From contig JAVLRN010000005.1 of NCBI GenBank assembly GCA_032821775.1, positions 868,001 through 932,000 of the forward strand: a stretch of 64,000 nt of DNA, in the 5' to 3' direction. Both the position numbers and the translations under genes were made by a program. Of the stretch, positions 32,219 to 44,232 are shown one piece after another. Each line of letters opens with the position of its first letter. Positions within the stretch are counted from its first letter, which is position 1. The notes beneath the pieces were generated by a model. The model was not told the DNA's origin and did no database searches. It was given only the letters and a program-made list of their open reading frames with translations. This DNA comes from Sanguinoderma infundibulare (lineage: Eukaryota; Basidiomycota; Agaricomycetes; Polyporales; Polyporaceae).

Positions 32219-34205
32219 TTAGTGTTGAGACCAGTCGATGGAATTGATATCAATGCCCTCTTGGACCATCTCCCACAAGGGACTGAGAGAACACATGAGG
32301 TCAGCACCGCACACACAGCAAGGAAGACGTGAGAGGATATCAGACTCACCTCATGTCACGCAGTCTCTGGACGACGGCCACAATTTTGTCAACAACATAG
32401 TCGACTTCGGCCTCGGTGGTAAAGCGGCCGATACCAAAGCGAAGGGATGAGTGAGCCATATCTTCCGCAGCGCCAAGGGCACGGAGGACGTATGATGGCT
32501 CGAGAGAAGCAGACGTACATGCGCTACCAGACGAAAGCGCGACGTCCTAATAATAAGGTCGGTATATGCGCATGGTCACTGTACGATAGAGTGGCGGCGT
32601 ACCTTGAGCGCCATAAGCAAACTCTCACCCTCGACATAGGCGAAGCTGAGGTTGACACATCCAGGGTAACCGTTGATGTCACCATTCCGGACAACGTGCT
32701 CGACACGGGCGTTGATGCCCTTGATCAGGCGGTCAGACAGTTCCTTTACGCGGGCATGATCGCGCTGCAAAGGACCGTCAGCATATTGTTCATGCGAGCT
32801 CAGAAACTAGGGCACGCTCAGTACCCCTGCACGCAAGGTCATCGCAAGGCCGGCGGTGTCGCACGCAAGCGGCAACACGCCACGATGCTCTCGACATAAT
32901 GTCGTGTATGTAAATTGCGTGGAAGGTGTCATCAACGCAGCCCGACAAGAAGGGTTACTCACAGACATCTCCTGCTTCGCAATCCTCGCAGCCTCACCCA
33001 TGCCAACTGCCAACGCCGCAGGTAGGGTGCCGCTCCGAAGCCCACGTTCCTGGCCACCTCCACTCAAGATTGGCTCCAGTCTGACGCGTGGTCTCCGCCG
33101 CACGTATGCGGCTCCGACACCTTTGGGGCCATAGAGCTTGTGTCCCGAGATACTCATGAGATCGACGTTCCACTCGTTCACGTCCACGTTGATTTTGCCG
33201 GCTGCTTGTGCGGCGTCGGTGTGGAAGTGGACCCCGCGGTGCTTGCGACAGATCTCGCCAATCTCTTTGATCGGTTGGATGACTCCGGTCTCGTTATTCA
33301 CGGTCATGATGGAAACGAGAGAGGTATCGGGCCGGATTGCGGCTTCAAGCTCGTCGAGCCGAATCATACCGTTGTTTTGGACAGGGAGGTATGTGACATC
33401 GAAACCCTCCTCCTGCAACTTGCGGCAGGAGTCGAGCACGCACTTGTGCTCCTGCAGGACGGATAAGGGAAGGGTTGCTATATGCAGAAAAGGCTGAACG
33501 CACCGTCTGGGTTGTGATGATATGCTTTTTCCTGTCTTTGTTAAACCGTGCAACACCCTTGATAGCCATGTTGTTCGTCTCGGTGGCACCAGAGGTGAAG
33601 ACAATGTCTTTGGGTTCTGCACCAATAAGGTCTGCAACGTGCTGCAGTAAAGTTGGTATCAGGAAAGCGGGCGCCACCAGTTGCTCCACATACGTTTCGC
33701 GCATCCTCAACGGCCTTTTCAGCCTCCCAACCATATGCATGTGTCCGACTGTGCGGGTTACCATACTGGTCGGTGAGATATGGCAACATAGCGTCCAATA
33801 CTCGGGGGTCTACAGGAGTGGTGGCCTTGAAAGGCGCTATCAGAGATCGGTGTGAACGCCAAGTCATCGCACCTTACCTGCATGTCGAGGTAAATTGGAC
33901 GGGCCTTCTGGTCGACACCACCGTCACGACGGGTCGACTCAAGTTTGAAACCAAACATGTCTGTGCAAAAACGATGAGTGTACTACTCTCTCCTTGTCGC
34001 TTAGAACCGAACACGTACCGACTCGTGGCGAAAACGCAGTGTCCTCTTGGTAGGCCGAGGGCACGTCGACTACGCTGGCACGGTCGGCTCCCGAGGGCTG
34101 GACAAACGACCTGCGTGCATCCTTGACGGCGACTCTGGCAGCGGAGGCACGGAGGGCTGAGCGGCAGAGGGCCTTTCCTGACTTTGTCGAGAGCCGTGAC
34201 AACAT
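32219..34205 (-). CDS. NFS1: Mitochondrial cysteine desulfurase Nfs1
   Basis: PLP enzyme that takes sulfur from cysteine to start iron-sulfur cluster assembly. The start at 34205 ([20 protein letters not shown]) is a basic mitochondrial presequence. Then come [50 protein letters not shown] and [14 protein letters not shown]. The [15 protein letters not shown] region and [12 protein letters not shown] carry the cofactor Asp/His/Lys. The C-terminal Cys loop reads [20 protein letters not shown], and the protein ends NSIDWSQH with a stop at 32219. The short exon over the Cys loop (about 32450-32550) crosses several introns but keeps frame. No deviation from canonical Nfs1. About 480 residues. It shares a 315-base divergent promoter with the SR protein. 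Confidence 0.96.
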
Positions 34206-34520
34206 GGTGGACGACGAGCAAGGTGGGCGAGTTATCAGATAACTCTACGAGCGACGAGTGGGTCTCTTCAGTCAGCCGGCCCATCTCGCACGGGCGGCAC
34301 GGCAGCATGAGCAATGTCATCGGCCGCCCTCGGCCAATCACAGCCCGTCCTCCACCAGGCACAGTCCCAGTGGGCGCTCCGACCTGGTAGACGACATTCC
34401 CATTTTTGGCCACGAATGATCTGGTTGGCTGTCCCGCGCACGGACCAGCCAGGGAACGAGCTAAACGGTCGCCACTCTCCCTCTCTCTCTCCCTCCATCT
34501 TCCTCTCGCTCTCATTCCCA
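34206..34520. promoter_or_regulatory. Divergent promoter, Nfs1 and SR protein
   Basis: A 315-base gap with a CT-rich run ctccctctctctctccctcc at 34478-34497, 24 bases before the SR protein ATG, a typical basidiomycete leader/initiator feature. No clear TATA box on the Nfs1 side. No gene inside. Confidence 0.4.
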
Positions 34521-35862
34521 ATGGCCCGCCGCCTCTACCTTGGAAGTAAGCCCTCTCGTCCTCTTCTTCCATGGCATCCTAGAGCTCACATCAACCCCAA
34601 CGCACAGAGCTTCCCCCGGACGCTCGGTCTGAAGATGTCTCAAAATTGTTTGACGGCAGCGGTCGCATCGTCGACTGCCGCGTCATGACTGGTTAGTCAC
34701 CATGGCGGCTCGCTGCCAGGCTCCGAAGTCACCAACTCTGTCACAGGCTTCGGCTTCGTCGAGTTCGAAAGCTCTCGTGATGCTGAAGATGCCCTCCACC
34801 ACTTCAACGGCAAGAGTTTCATGGGCGCCAAGTATGCATTCTCCTGCTTGTAGCGCCCAGGACATGTGCGCTAATATATTGTCCAGCATCGTTGTCGAAT
34901 TTGCCAAGGAGACTCGTCCTCGTCGTGACCCTTTCGAGGCCGAAAGAGCCTCCCGCGCCAGACGTCCTCCTGGATACCGTCTCATCGTCTCAGGCATCTC
35001 TCGCGACACCAGCTGGCAGGTACGTTCTTCTCTCCCGTTCAGACGCCTTTTGTAGATCCAGCTCCGCCTTGCTTGGGATCCCATGGATTGCCCACGGTTC
35101 ACCGTCGAGATCATGTCTACTTGGACTCGGGACCCTGACAATCGCCTCTCAACCAGGACCTGAAAGACTTTGGGCGCGAGGCTGGTAGTGTTTCTTACGC
35201 GGATATCGATCGCGATTATCCCGGCGAAGGGTCAGTTATCATCCACTTAATCCTCATCCTTTCATGCTCATATCTGTCCCTAGCATCTTGGAATACCTCT
35301 CCCGTGAGGATGCCGAACGTGCTGTCAAGGAGCTTGACGGTCGCGACCTCCGTGGTCAGCCTGTTCGTGTTGCCCTGGACCGTGAGGTAGGCATTTGCTC
35401 AATATTGTCTCTCATCGCACAATGCTTACTCCTTAGCAGCGTGGAGGTGCTGACGAGGGCCGTGCCACTCGTCGTGACGACCGTCGCGATGACCGCTACC
35501 CTCGGGATGATCGTCATGCCCGTGATGAACGGTACCGTGAGGACCGTTACAGAGATGACCGCCCCAAGGATGAGCGCGGCTACCGCAGGGAACGCTCCAG
35601 GTCGCCTCCTCGCCGCAGTGAAGTCGATGATCGTCGCCCCAGGTCTCCGCCTCCCAGGAGGGATCATGAAGAACGAAGGCCTGTAGGGTACGATGATCGG
35701 CGAGGTGGCTATGATGACCGAAGAGGCCCTGACCCTTATTACTATGACCGCCGCAGGGACGATCATGAAAGACGTAGGGACGACCGCCGCCGGGACGAGA
35801 GGGACGAACGCTACGAGGACAGGCCGAGGCACACCAACGGGGATGGCAGTTGGGCGCGCTGA
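34521..35862 (+). CDS. SR-family splicing factor with two RRMs
   Basis: RNA-binding regulator of pre-mRNA splicing, nuclear. RRM1: MARRLYLGKLPPDARSEDV (joined across intron 1), FGFVEFESSRDAEDAL. RRM2 begins PPGYRLIVSGISRDTSWQ and continues DLKDFGREAGSVSYADIDRD. The SWQDLKD heptad marks the pseudo-RRM of SRSF1/4/5/6-type proteins, reached by an exon junction at about 35155. The C-terminal exon (from 35441) is a long Arg-Asp tail with a few SRSPPRR and PRSPPPRR clusters, ending HTNGDGSWAR and TGA at 35862. So the tail is mostly RD rather than RS dipeptides. About 310 residues. A GTAGGC donor near 35391 produces the QRGGADEG junction. Confidence 0.93.
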
Positions 35863-36548
35863 GTTGGCCATGGTTTTCCGGATAACATCCGTTCGCGTTG
35901 TGGACCCGAAATGGTTTTCCGAAAAGGCGTTCCGGACTTCCCCCATCTATCGCTTCGCTTCGAATAGGTTTCTGCTGTATGGAAAAGGAGTCGTGTATCT
36001 CGAGCTCGAAGGATATCCCGCCATCTTGTAACCTCCCCGATTCCGCTGGCGCGTCCTGGCCCACCACAGGAGCCGGATTCGGTTCCGCTAGAGCCGGTGG
36101 ACCTCCCATGCGCGCGATGCCGGTTGCTCGTCGGCCTCAAGACGGATGGACCCGCCTCAAGATGTCGAAGGTGTCACTGGATGGCTGTGTGCCGTTGGTC
36201 GAACCCAGGACCGTGGTCCCCGTATTGGTGTTCCTTATATCGGAGTTCGCTAAGACGCTCGCGGGTCTGGCCGGCTGCCTTTGAAAATTGGACGTCGCGG
36301 AGGCTTTGTGGGCGCATATGGGCGCGGGAGGCCTTCGTGCGAATGGTCGCCTGTCTGTCTTCTGGGTCCTAGGACAATTCGCGCTTCTTTGGTGGATACT
36401 CCCGAAATCGCGATAGCGTATACGGACGGAATTGGCGACTTGGCTGCATGAGGTGAGTTCCATCGCTCCGACTTTCATAGACACACAAATGCCCTAGTCC
36501 ATGTATACATCCCATCGTGTATATGATTGACAAGGGCAAATACAATGT
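35863..36548. other. Convergent 3' region, SR protein to TBCE
   Basis: The SR protein and TBCE end here on opposite strands. A plus-strand ORF at 35898-36284 is GC-balanced but has no motif and begins just past the SR stop. It may be 3' UTR. An alternative is that an SR isoform reads through by alternative splicing, since the region is Gly/Arg/Pro-coding in one frame (GAGFGSARAGGPPMR). I see no other gene. Confidence 0.4.
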
Positions 36549-39500
36549 TCAATTGTCTACAAGCACAAACTGCGTGTCTTCGTCTACACCCCAGTACGCA
36601 AGATCCCGGCCCACGTACTCCTCGTCCAACTCTGCAAGATACCCGTTGGGCAAGACCATCCACATCCTGACCGCGCCGTGCCGCGCCTTGGGTATCTTGA
36701 GGCTCTTGATGAGTTTCAGACGCAACGTCCTGACGGACATGGTCGAGAGCACCCGGAGAGTTACGTTGGACTGGCATTGTCCGAGATAGGTTGCGAGCCC
36801 CTCTGCGGGGAGCGTCCGTGGGGGCGCGGTGCTGCCGTGACAGATCCGAATACCTAGGAATGGGTACAGTCGTCAGGTGCGTTTGCGAGTGTGTTTTGCG
36901 TTTGTTGGACGAGAAGTGGTCAGCGACGATCTGACCGGGAAGGGAACAAGCATACGAGAGGGAGAGATAGATCTCTTACTGATGAGGCGATTGCTGAGCG
37001 TGTCCGAGGCTTCGACCGCGGCCGGAGCATCCGCGACGCCGTGCTCTGGGTCGTCGTCGTCGTCGCGGCGAGTGTTGGGAACGTTTCGATTGTTGTTGGG
37101 CGGTGGTGTGTGGTGAGAGGGGTGTGGGAATGCGTGGGAATGCGTTTGAGGCGGGAGGCAGAGTTGCGAAAGTACAAGGGACGTGGCGATCGCGGCGACA
37201 TTGGCGTGTCGGGAGCCGGGCAGAGTACAAGGTACAAGGCGGAGGCGGAGGCGGGCCCCCGGGTGGTCGATGTCGCAGACGCAATCACGGAGACGGAGAC
37301 AGTGGAAGTGCGTGTTGGCGTCGTGACGTCAGTGCGGCGCCCGGGAGGGTGTTACGATCAATGATACGCACTGGTCGAGAGAGCTTGCCACTGCGGGTGC
37401 TCGGCGCGCTTCTCGTCCTCGGACGGGAAGGCGTGCTTTCCGATATGGGAGAGGTACAGCAGCTCGCTGTCGGTGCGCTCGCGCGAGGAGACCTGTGAAC
37501 GACCGAGGAGTCAGTTGTGGGCATGCGCTACGCCGAGGCGGCGAAGGGCGAGACGGCGCGCGTGGGCCATCGAAATCGGACGGCCTTGGGCGGTCGGGCA
37601 AGTGGCACGAAACTCGGCGCGTACTGCCCGCGCCAGGGACGGAGCAGCGGCGGCTACTTCAGCGACCAGGTCGGAAGGCGCAGACCCTGAGGCAGGGACA
37701 ATGCGAAGAGCGACGATCATGTTCAAGACGGGATGAAAGGGATGCTCACCACAGCGCCATCGAGGGTCTTGAGCGAGGGGAGCTTTGCGATGGTGAACGC
37801 TCGAGCATAGCTCGCGTAGCGAGGGTCTATTTCACGTTCGAGTCCGTACCATCCCCGGCGCGGGTTCGAGCCGGCGTTTGGGGCGTCGATAAACATTGTG
37901 CGATTCGTGGCATCGCGTGTCATAGATTCGACGAATTAGGTTTGACCGAATGGGAGAAGACGGTGCGGCATAGCACAAAGTTTTGATCAGTAACGGTCGT
38001 TTCCGGCGGACATCAATGGCGTGGGCACAGAAACAAACGCAGTGGTTTGCGGTGCGTAGTCGTGAGGGCAGTCGAGCAATTGTCGCGATACGGAACTTGT
38101 CAGGGGTCGGACAGGTGCAATGTCGCGCACGGGAACACTCACCGTCCACGAGCGGGTTTCCCGCAAGCGTGAGTGACTCGAGGTCCGGACACCAGCACTG
38201 GAGCGTGTCGATGTCGTGCCATGATGCGACGCCGTTAAAAGCGAGCGCGAGATGCTTGAGCCCACGCAGCGGGGAGAGCGATGCAGGGACATCGCCGGAT
38301 GGTCCGGAAGTGGCGCCTACTCCATCTGTAGACGGCGGCAGATGAATATGTGAAAATTGATTGGAAGTCAGGATGAGCCGCTGCAGACTGTATGTGAGTC
38401 AGTCGCAGCTTGTCGGGTCCAGAGAGAGCGGTACGTGGCTAAGGTACGAGTACGCACGCTGGGAGGTTGCTCATCGCCGTGTCCAGGTCCCCAAAACTGC
38501 TCAGCTCATTCCCATCCAAGTTTACCTCCTGCAGGGTCGGAGCACGGTAGGTCGATCGGGACGCCGTGTCTGTTGAGAGTGTTTGCAAGCGGTTGTATCC
38601 CAATTCCACAGTCGCCAAGGCAGGCATGTAGGATAGCAGGCCTTGGAACTCGCTCCATGTTGACAGCGTCGCGCTAAGCTGCAGCTCTTCGAGCCGATGA
38701 AATGCGGAATCGAACTGTAGACTTTGGGGCGGTCTCAAGCGGTTCTGGCTGTAGTCATCGACAAAGTAAGATAGGGGTTAATCGTCAGCGCAACCAGCAC
38801 CGTCGGAACAATAAAGACAACGCTCACTTCAAGCGGAGTCTTCGGAGGTCCGGTAGCTGGACAGCTATGCCCGTGACAGTATCCCAAGAGGCAATCAGAT
38901 TTTTGGAAAGGTCTAGGCCGCGAATACCTGCATAAGTGCATGCAGTCAATGTTCAGAATTACATGGATATGTGAGGCAAGTGAGATGCCATCGCTGGTGT
39001 AGTGACAGTGTCGGTGGACAGCACTGGATGAACTCGGCCCTTGGGTCACCATCCTCGGCCGAAAGAAAAGACGACACAGCACTTTCGAACAGAAACAAGC
39101 CACAGGTTGAGGCTGTGCCACAGAAAGTGAGCCCCCGACTGAACCGAAAAATGCCTTTGCAAGTAACTCATGTTCCGCCGATGGGATGCGGATATTCACC
39201 GGCAGATGTAGTTGAAAATATAGGAGTCGATCTACTGGATTTTTAGCACGATCCTAAGTTACCCGTGGTACAATTGAAGTGGACAATGATACTAAACCGT
39301 AGCGCAGAGATTGCTTTGCCTTTGGGACACCATCCTAGGACAGCTAACATTACAGCAGGTTTGTCCTGCTGAAACACTATTGTGAACAGCGGGCGATAAA
39401 AGAACAAGTTGAACTTGTGGGTCAGCTATTGTTGGAACGGGACAAAGGTTCATGGAGAGCATTGGCCCGAGACATCTTACAGTGGAAGAATCGTACCAGG

Positions 39501-40025
39501 ACATACCTGCACAAGTCTGCTGGATTTTCCCAGCGGGATCTGCCCGCGATACATTCTCCCCATCCAAGCTAACTTCTCGCAAGCGTTCAAGGCGAGAGAG
39601 GTTGCTCCTGATCTTGTTGAGGCCGACGGCCTCGACTTCGATTGCGCCGGCTGAGGAGCCTAAGATGACCTTCTCCGACTCGGAACCGGCGTGGAGAACA
39701 TCGATGTATTTGGCAGTGAGAGCGGATAGAAACGACACGCCATAGCTGATCGCGGTGGTGGGTCGAATGAAAGATCCGCTATTCGGAACGCTACGAAGGA
39801 GGTGAGAAAATACAGCGTGGACGGCGGACGGAACGCACAGTCTCACAGACAGGTGAAGTAGCGCCTTCCGTCCTTGACACCGTCGTGTTTTCCTCGCTTT
39901 GGGTCGTCCCATTCGACCCCGAGCCAGAGGCCTTGTGCGCCATGGACGGCGCCTACGTACTTGACCGTCCCCATGGAACCTGCGTAGCTAAGGCGCGTGC
40001 CAACGGGTGGCAATTCGGATGCCAT
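36549..40025 (-). CDS. Tubulin-folding cofactor E (TBCE)
   Basis: Cytosolic chaperone that binds alpha-tubulin and helps form and dissociate the tubulin heterodimer. Domains in order: CAP-Gly at the N-terminus (MASELPPVGTRLSYAG, GLWLGVEWDDPKRGKHDG, GRRYFTC), leucine-rich repeats (LSRLERLREVSLDGENVSRA, TLQEVNLDGNELSSFGDLD, GLKHLALAFNGVASWHDID) and a C-terminal ubiquitin-like domain (LRLKLIKSLKIPKARHGAVR, DTQFVLVDN). A VSSRERTDSELLYLSHIGKH segment before the UBL is a TBCE hallmark. The start at 40025 (MASEL) is preferred over the upstream MRTIVES. Stop TGA at 36549. The gene is long because of about a dozen introns, and exon edges inside 36800-38200 are only partly resolved. It shares a divergent 261-base promoter with HIBCH. 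Confidence 0.9.
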
Positions 40026-40286
40026 TGATTCGACGATCGTTCGCAATCAGCGCGATGTTCAGGGTGAGCAAGAAGCGCAAGAGCGGCCGCGGGTGGACAG
40101 AAGGAGATGATGGACCGGAAGTAAGATGCGAGGCGGCTACTACTTGCACCTCCAGCCTGCGGCCCGGGTCGCTGGCGCTCGATGTTCCGACCATGAAGCG
40201 CGCGGCTGCCCGTCAGCTGGCCGCTCTCCCCATCCGACTCCCTCTCCCACCCGCTCTTGCTCTTGGTTGCCGACCAACTCTGCCAG
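40026..40286. promoter_or_regulatory. Divergent promoter, TBCE and HIBCH
   Basis: A compact 261-base interval between the two ATGs, GC-rich with pyrimidine runs ccgctctccccatccgactc at about 40221-40240. No TATA box is evident. Bidirectional control is inferred from spacing. Confidence 0.35.
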
Positions 40287-42134
40287 ATGTACGCGCGCAA
40301 TGTTCTTTTGAGGACCATGTCTCGCCCCTCAGCAACAGCAGCCCAACGTACAGCGGCCATTGGTCGGCACTTCATGTCGACCTCCACCTCAGTCCCCAAA
40401 TCTAGGGTTGCGGCTCCCGACGAGTCTCCAGTGCTCTTCGAGTCCAATGGCTCCGTTCGGACATACGTCCTCAACCGCCCACGCAAACTCAATGCGCTTA
40501 ACGAGCCAATGCTCAATATCCTCCGCCCGCAGGTCGAGGTGAGCTTCCATCTCCATCTTCTCCTCGGCCGCCCCGGACTCGGACATTACAGGAATGGTGC
40601 CAAGGCTCTCTGGCTAAGGCCATCGTCGGGCGTGGCGTTGGGCGGGCATTCTGCGCAGGGGGTGATGTGGAGAGTGAGTGTACTTCTATCCACGTTTCCG
40701 GTGTACTGACAAGTTGGCACCCATGTCCAGGCGTCGTTCGAGACGCGTGTGATCCTGACACCCGGCCAAAGGCAATTGACTTTTTCCACCGAGAGTCAGT
40801 CCTTCTCTATCATTACATCTGTATCGTCAATTTGACTTTCGGATACTAGGTTTGAGATGGACTACATTCTCGCTGCTGTGCCGAAGCCCTACATTGCTGT
40901 CATGGATGGGATCACGAGTACGTTGATATCCGGCCCTTCTTTTTGACTTCCTGTCGCTCAATACGATGACATGCGTAGTGGGGGGCGGTGTTGGCCTCTC
41001 CGTTAATGCTCGGTTTAGGATAGCCACTGAGAAGACCGTTTTCGCCATGCCGGAAACCAAAATTGGCTATTGCCCCGACGTCGGAGCGAGCTACTTCCTC
41101 TCGCGGGTTGACGGCGAGGTTGGAACGTACCTGGCCTTGACCGGCGACACAATTACAGGCCGAGCAGCATTGTAAGATGCTTCTTCTTCTCACGATACCG
41201 CCGGTTGCTCAGCGTCCCGTTCACAGCGAACACGGATTTGCCACCCACTACGTGCCCTCAAGTCGTATCCCCGCTTTCCTGGAGCGCCTTGCGGCTCTCG
41301 AAGAGCCTACCGACCAGGCCATTAACAGCCTCATCGAGCAACACGTGGCGGAACGGGATCCGGATGAAGTTTCTACTTCCTTCGTGGGCGTAAAGCGCGT
41401 GGCCCTCGACTCTGCATTCAGGCACAATACTGTCGAGGAAATTATTGCAGAGCTCACCGAGATGTCGAGCGCCCACAAAGACGAGAGCGTGCAGAAATGG
41501 GCCTCGCAGACGTTGCTGGCCCTCGAGTTGCGGAGTCCTACCAGCTTGAAGGTTGCCCTGCAGGCCATTCGTCGGGGCAAGCAGATGACTCTCCTAGAAG
41601 CTCTGCAGATGGAGATGAACATTGCAACCGCTTTCTGTGTGCGCGGTTTTCATCACTATTTTCATCTACGATTAAATGACCAGTATTCTACAGAATGGCG
41701 AAAGCCCTGACTTCAGAACCGGTGTTCTCGCCGTCCTGGTTGACAAGATCAAGGACCGGCCCCAGTGGTCCCCCGGTTCCCTCGAGGATATCGAAGACTC
41801 AGACATACTCGAGAAATTCTTCTCAAAGTATTCGCCCGAGAAGGAAACGGCGCCCGCAATCACCCCGCCATCCTATCTGTCCAGTACAACTGAGCTTGTT
41901 GACCCGATGGCGTTTGCGCTCCCTACGGAGGCCGAGATTGGGTCGATGGTCGACGGCAGCCATCGTAGCAGCGGCGCCACCACTATCACTACTGACGAGC
42001 TTCTCGCCATCTTCGACCGCCTACGCGGCGGCAAGGCCGGAATGCGCGAGAAAATCCTCGAGGTCGTCGAGCGCAAGTGCGTGCTTGAGAAGGACAAGCA
42101 CATGGACAAGAAGTGGGTCCAGTGGAGGCATTAA
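40287..42134 (+). CDS. 3-hydroxyisobutyryl-CoA hydrolase, mitochondrial
   Basis: Crotonase-superfamily thioesterase of valine catabolism, converting 3-hydroxyisobutyryl-CoA to free acid in mitochondria. The start at 40287 ([20 protein letters not shown]) opens a basic Ser/Thr/Arg presequence. The core has [20 protein letters not shown], then [61 protein letters not shown] (catalytic Glu and Asp positions of HIBCH) and [15 protein letters not shown]. The C-terminal region is extended, as in fungal Ehd3-like proteins, with [28 protein letters not shown] and a final KKWVQWRH, stop at 42134. About 500 residues, six or seven exons. All active-site positions are present. Confidence 0.93.
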
Positions 42135-44232
42135 TACACCGGTATTCTCATTGCTCTGTCATCACCGCATATCCTACATACTGTACACACAATACCATAT
42201 GCTCCCAACCTCTCCACGCCGCTCTGAAAACACTGCATGTCGGCTTTATTGAAGGACCTGAACGTGGCCCTCAATCATATTATCCTCGTATTCCAAGGAG
42301 CGCCGCACGTAACCCGAACAAATTGCTGTTGGGAGCGCCACCAGACGCCATAGGAGAATTTCGCAGCAGCAATACAGAGCCCCGACTGCTGATTTGGGTA
42401 GTCGATTGCTTTGCTGGTCAAGTGTCTTGCAAGCTACACCGCTAGCTAGGAGTATGAGACATGTACTAACCATCATCCATACGGGCGGCCATCACAACTG
42501 CGCACGCCATGTACGGTATGTCTTGTAAAAGATGTCGAAGACGTGACGTCGGGGTCTCGGGGACATCAGCCCCGACGAAGTTCCTCATCAAGAAACGTTT
42601 CCCTGAGCACGCCTCGAGCCCTTACCGTAGGCGTCCTCCGTGGGAACTCAAAGAACTCGCCGCCTTCTCCTCTGTCGCTTGTGTGCGCGGATATTCGGGG
42701 TTGTTTTTTGGGTTTAGTCTTTAGAAGCCGGTTGGGCGGGATGCCGTAACGGGCTCTGTGGACGCCAAATTCATTTTGGGATGTCAGACAGCCGCATGCG
42801 TCTTCCAGACTTACCTCCGGCCTGCGCGAACGCGGACAAAGGTCGGAGGCCTGACCGCAGAGTGCGCCTGAGGTCAAACACGACCCGTCAACTGGGAGAG
42901 TCTGGGGACTTGACGCGATCCCGCATGGTGTGCGAGCCCGACTGGCTTGCGGACATGTCGGAAAGGAGGCCTGGCCGTGTGCCCGCGCCACCTGCCACGT
43001 ACGTACCCCCTGTACTGGTAACTGTGTAACTGTATAGCGATTCACACCTCTCGTTCTCGCAGTAACGGGCGTAGAAACTCTCATCGCTGGCGGTGAGTGA
43101 CTCCATGGCTTCCGTCACCCGGAGTCACGCGGCGCGATGCGTGACTGATCGTCCCAGGCCAACTCTATGCCGCCATCCATACGGTGGTGGGCGCATCTGT
43201 GGCCCACGGCTGCTCATGTTGGCCGGCGGAACGCGATCGAGATATGCCGCGACGCCGCGCTCGAGGTGGGCTTTTGGGAGCGCTGCGATAGATGTCGGGA
43301 GAGACGAGGTGTGTGTCCGATCTCAGTTAATGGAGAGGCTATCGAAGTACAGAAGGAACGGACTAGGTCGCCGGACGCCGCTGGGCGCACCGCCCGGTGC
43401 TCGACTGCTGTGTCCGCTCTGGTCGTGGCACAGCTTGGTCGCTGGATGGCGAATATCCAGCGCGCTGAGCGACCACTGCCAGAAGCTACCGGCGGTCTGA
43501 GAGCCACTGGGGTCGAGCTCGCCTGTCCGCATGTCTCGTTCAGTCCCCGGCGTGTCCGAGTGGACAACGGGTTATTTGGCAAGTGTAATGAAGGTCATGA
43601 ATCGCACCTGCAAATGGTTGAGCATCGTCACAGAAGGGCAAAAAGGGTTATACGTACATCTGTAAGAGTGTTAACGCGAAAGACATCAGGACAAGCCTGA
43701 AGCATCAGCCCGGCGATGGGTTGATTCGGTCAAATGCGTATGTGTGTTCCGAACGCTTCCTTGACCGCGCTGGCAAGGGGGCGAGGTCATTAGATGGCAA
43801 CGGGAGGGCAAAAACACAACGGATAACGAACAAAGACTGGATTGTTCCGTTCCGCTTTCGCGCCCGATGCTTTGGTGAGCCGATTCCGCGGGCAGCTGTG
43901 ACCCTTTGCGCGCGGCTGCTGGATACGTACACAACGGCAACTGAAAGGCTGTAGTTTGTTCCAATCTGCAGTGTGTGGGGTCGATCCGTTGTTGAGCAAG
44001 TGTTTCGGAACGCCCCAGTGAAGGTCCAAGGGGCAAGCTTTTGGCTTGCGCCCCGGCTGCATAGGTCATGAGATTCGCAGCAATCTGAGGCAAACGCTCC
44101 TTGGGTTTGGGATCTGTGTACGTCTATAAATACGAGAAGGATGTCAGACCGGATGGCCATCGAACAGTACTCATCCCCCACACTCACACACTGCACACTC
44201 GACTGCTTATTTCTTCGTGCAACATTCCAACC
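42135..44232. other. 2.1 kb without a supported gene
   Basis: Several overlapping ORFs occur (minus 43084-42566; plus 43167-43700 with a lone CDRCRERRGVC; minus 44256-43705). None carries a recognisable domain, splice-linked continuation or balanced composition. The plus-strand ORF's Cys cluster does not complete a Zn2Cys6 pattern. A small 7-bp inverted repeat (42548-42554, 42570-42576) could form a hairpin. The final 110 bases hold the IDO promoter. Confidence 0.4.
44125..44132 (+). promoter_or_regulatory. TATA box of the IDO gene
   Basis: TATAAATA 101 bases upstream of the IDO ATG at 44233. It is the strongest TATA element in the window by consensus. The intervening leader is rich in cacacactcacac repeats. 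Confidence 0.55.

Noticed and set aside
43167..43700. Possible Zn2Cys6 transcription factor because of CDRCRERRGVC
   Set aside because: Only the first half of the six-cysteine pattern exists, there is no basic linker-dimerisation region and no splice support.
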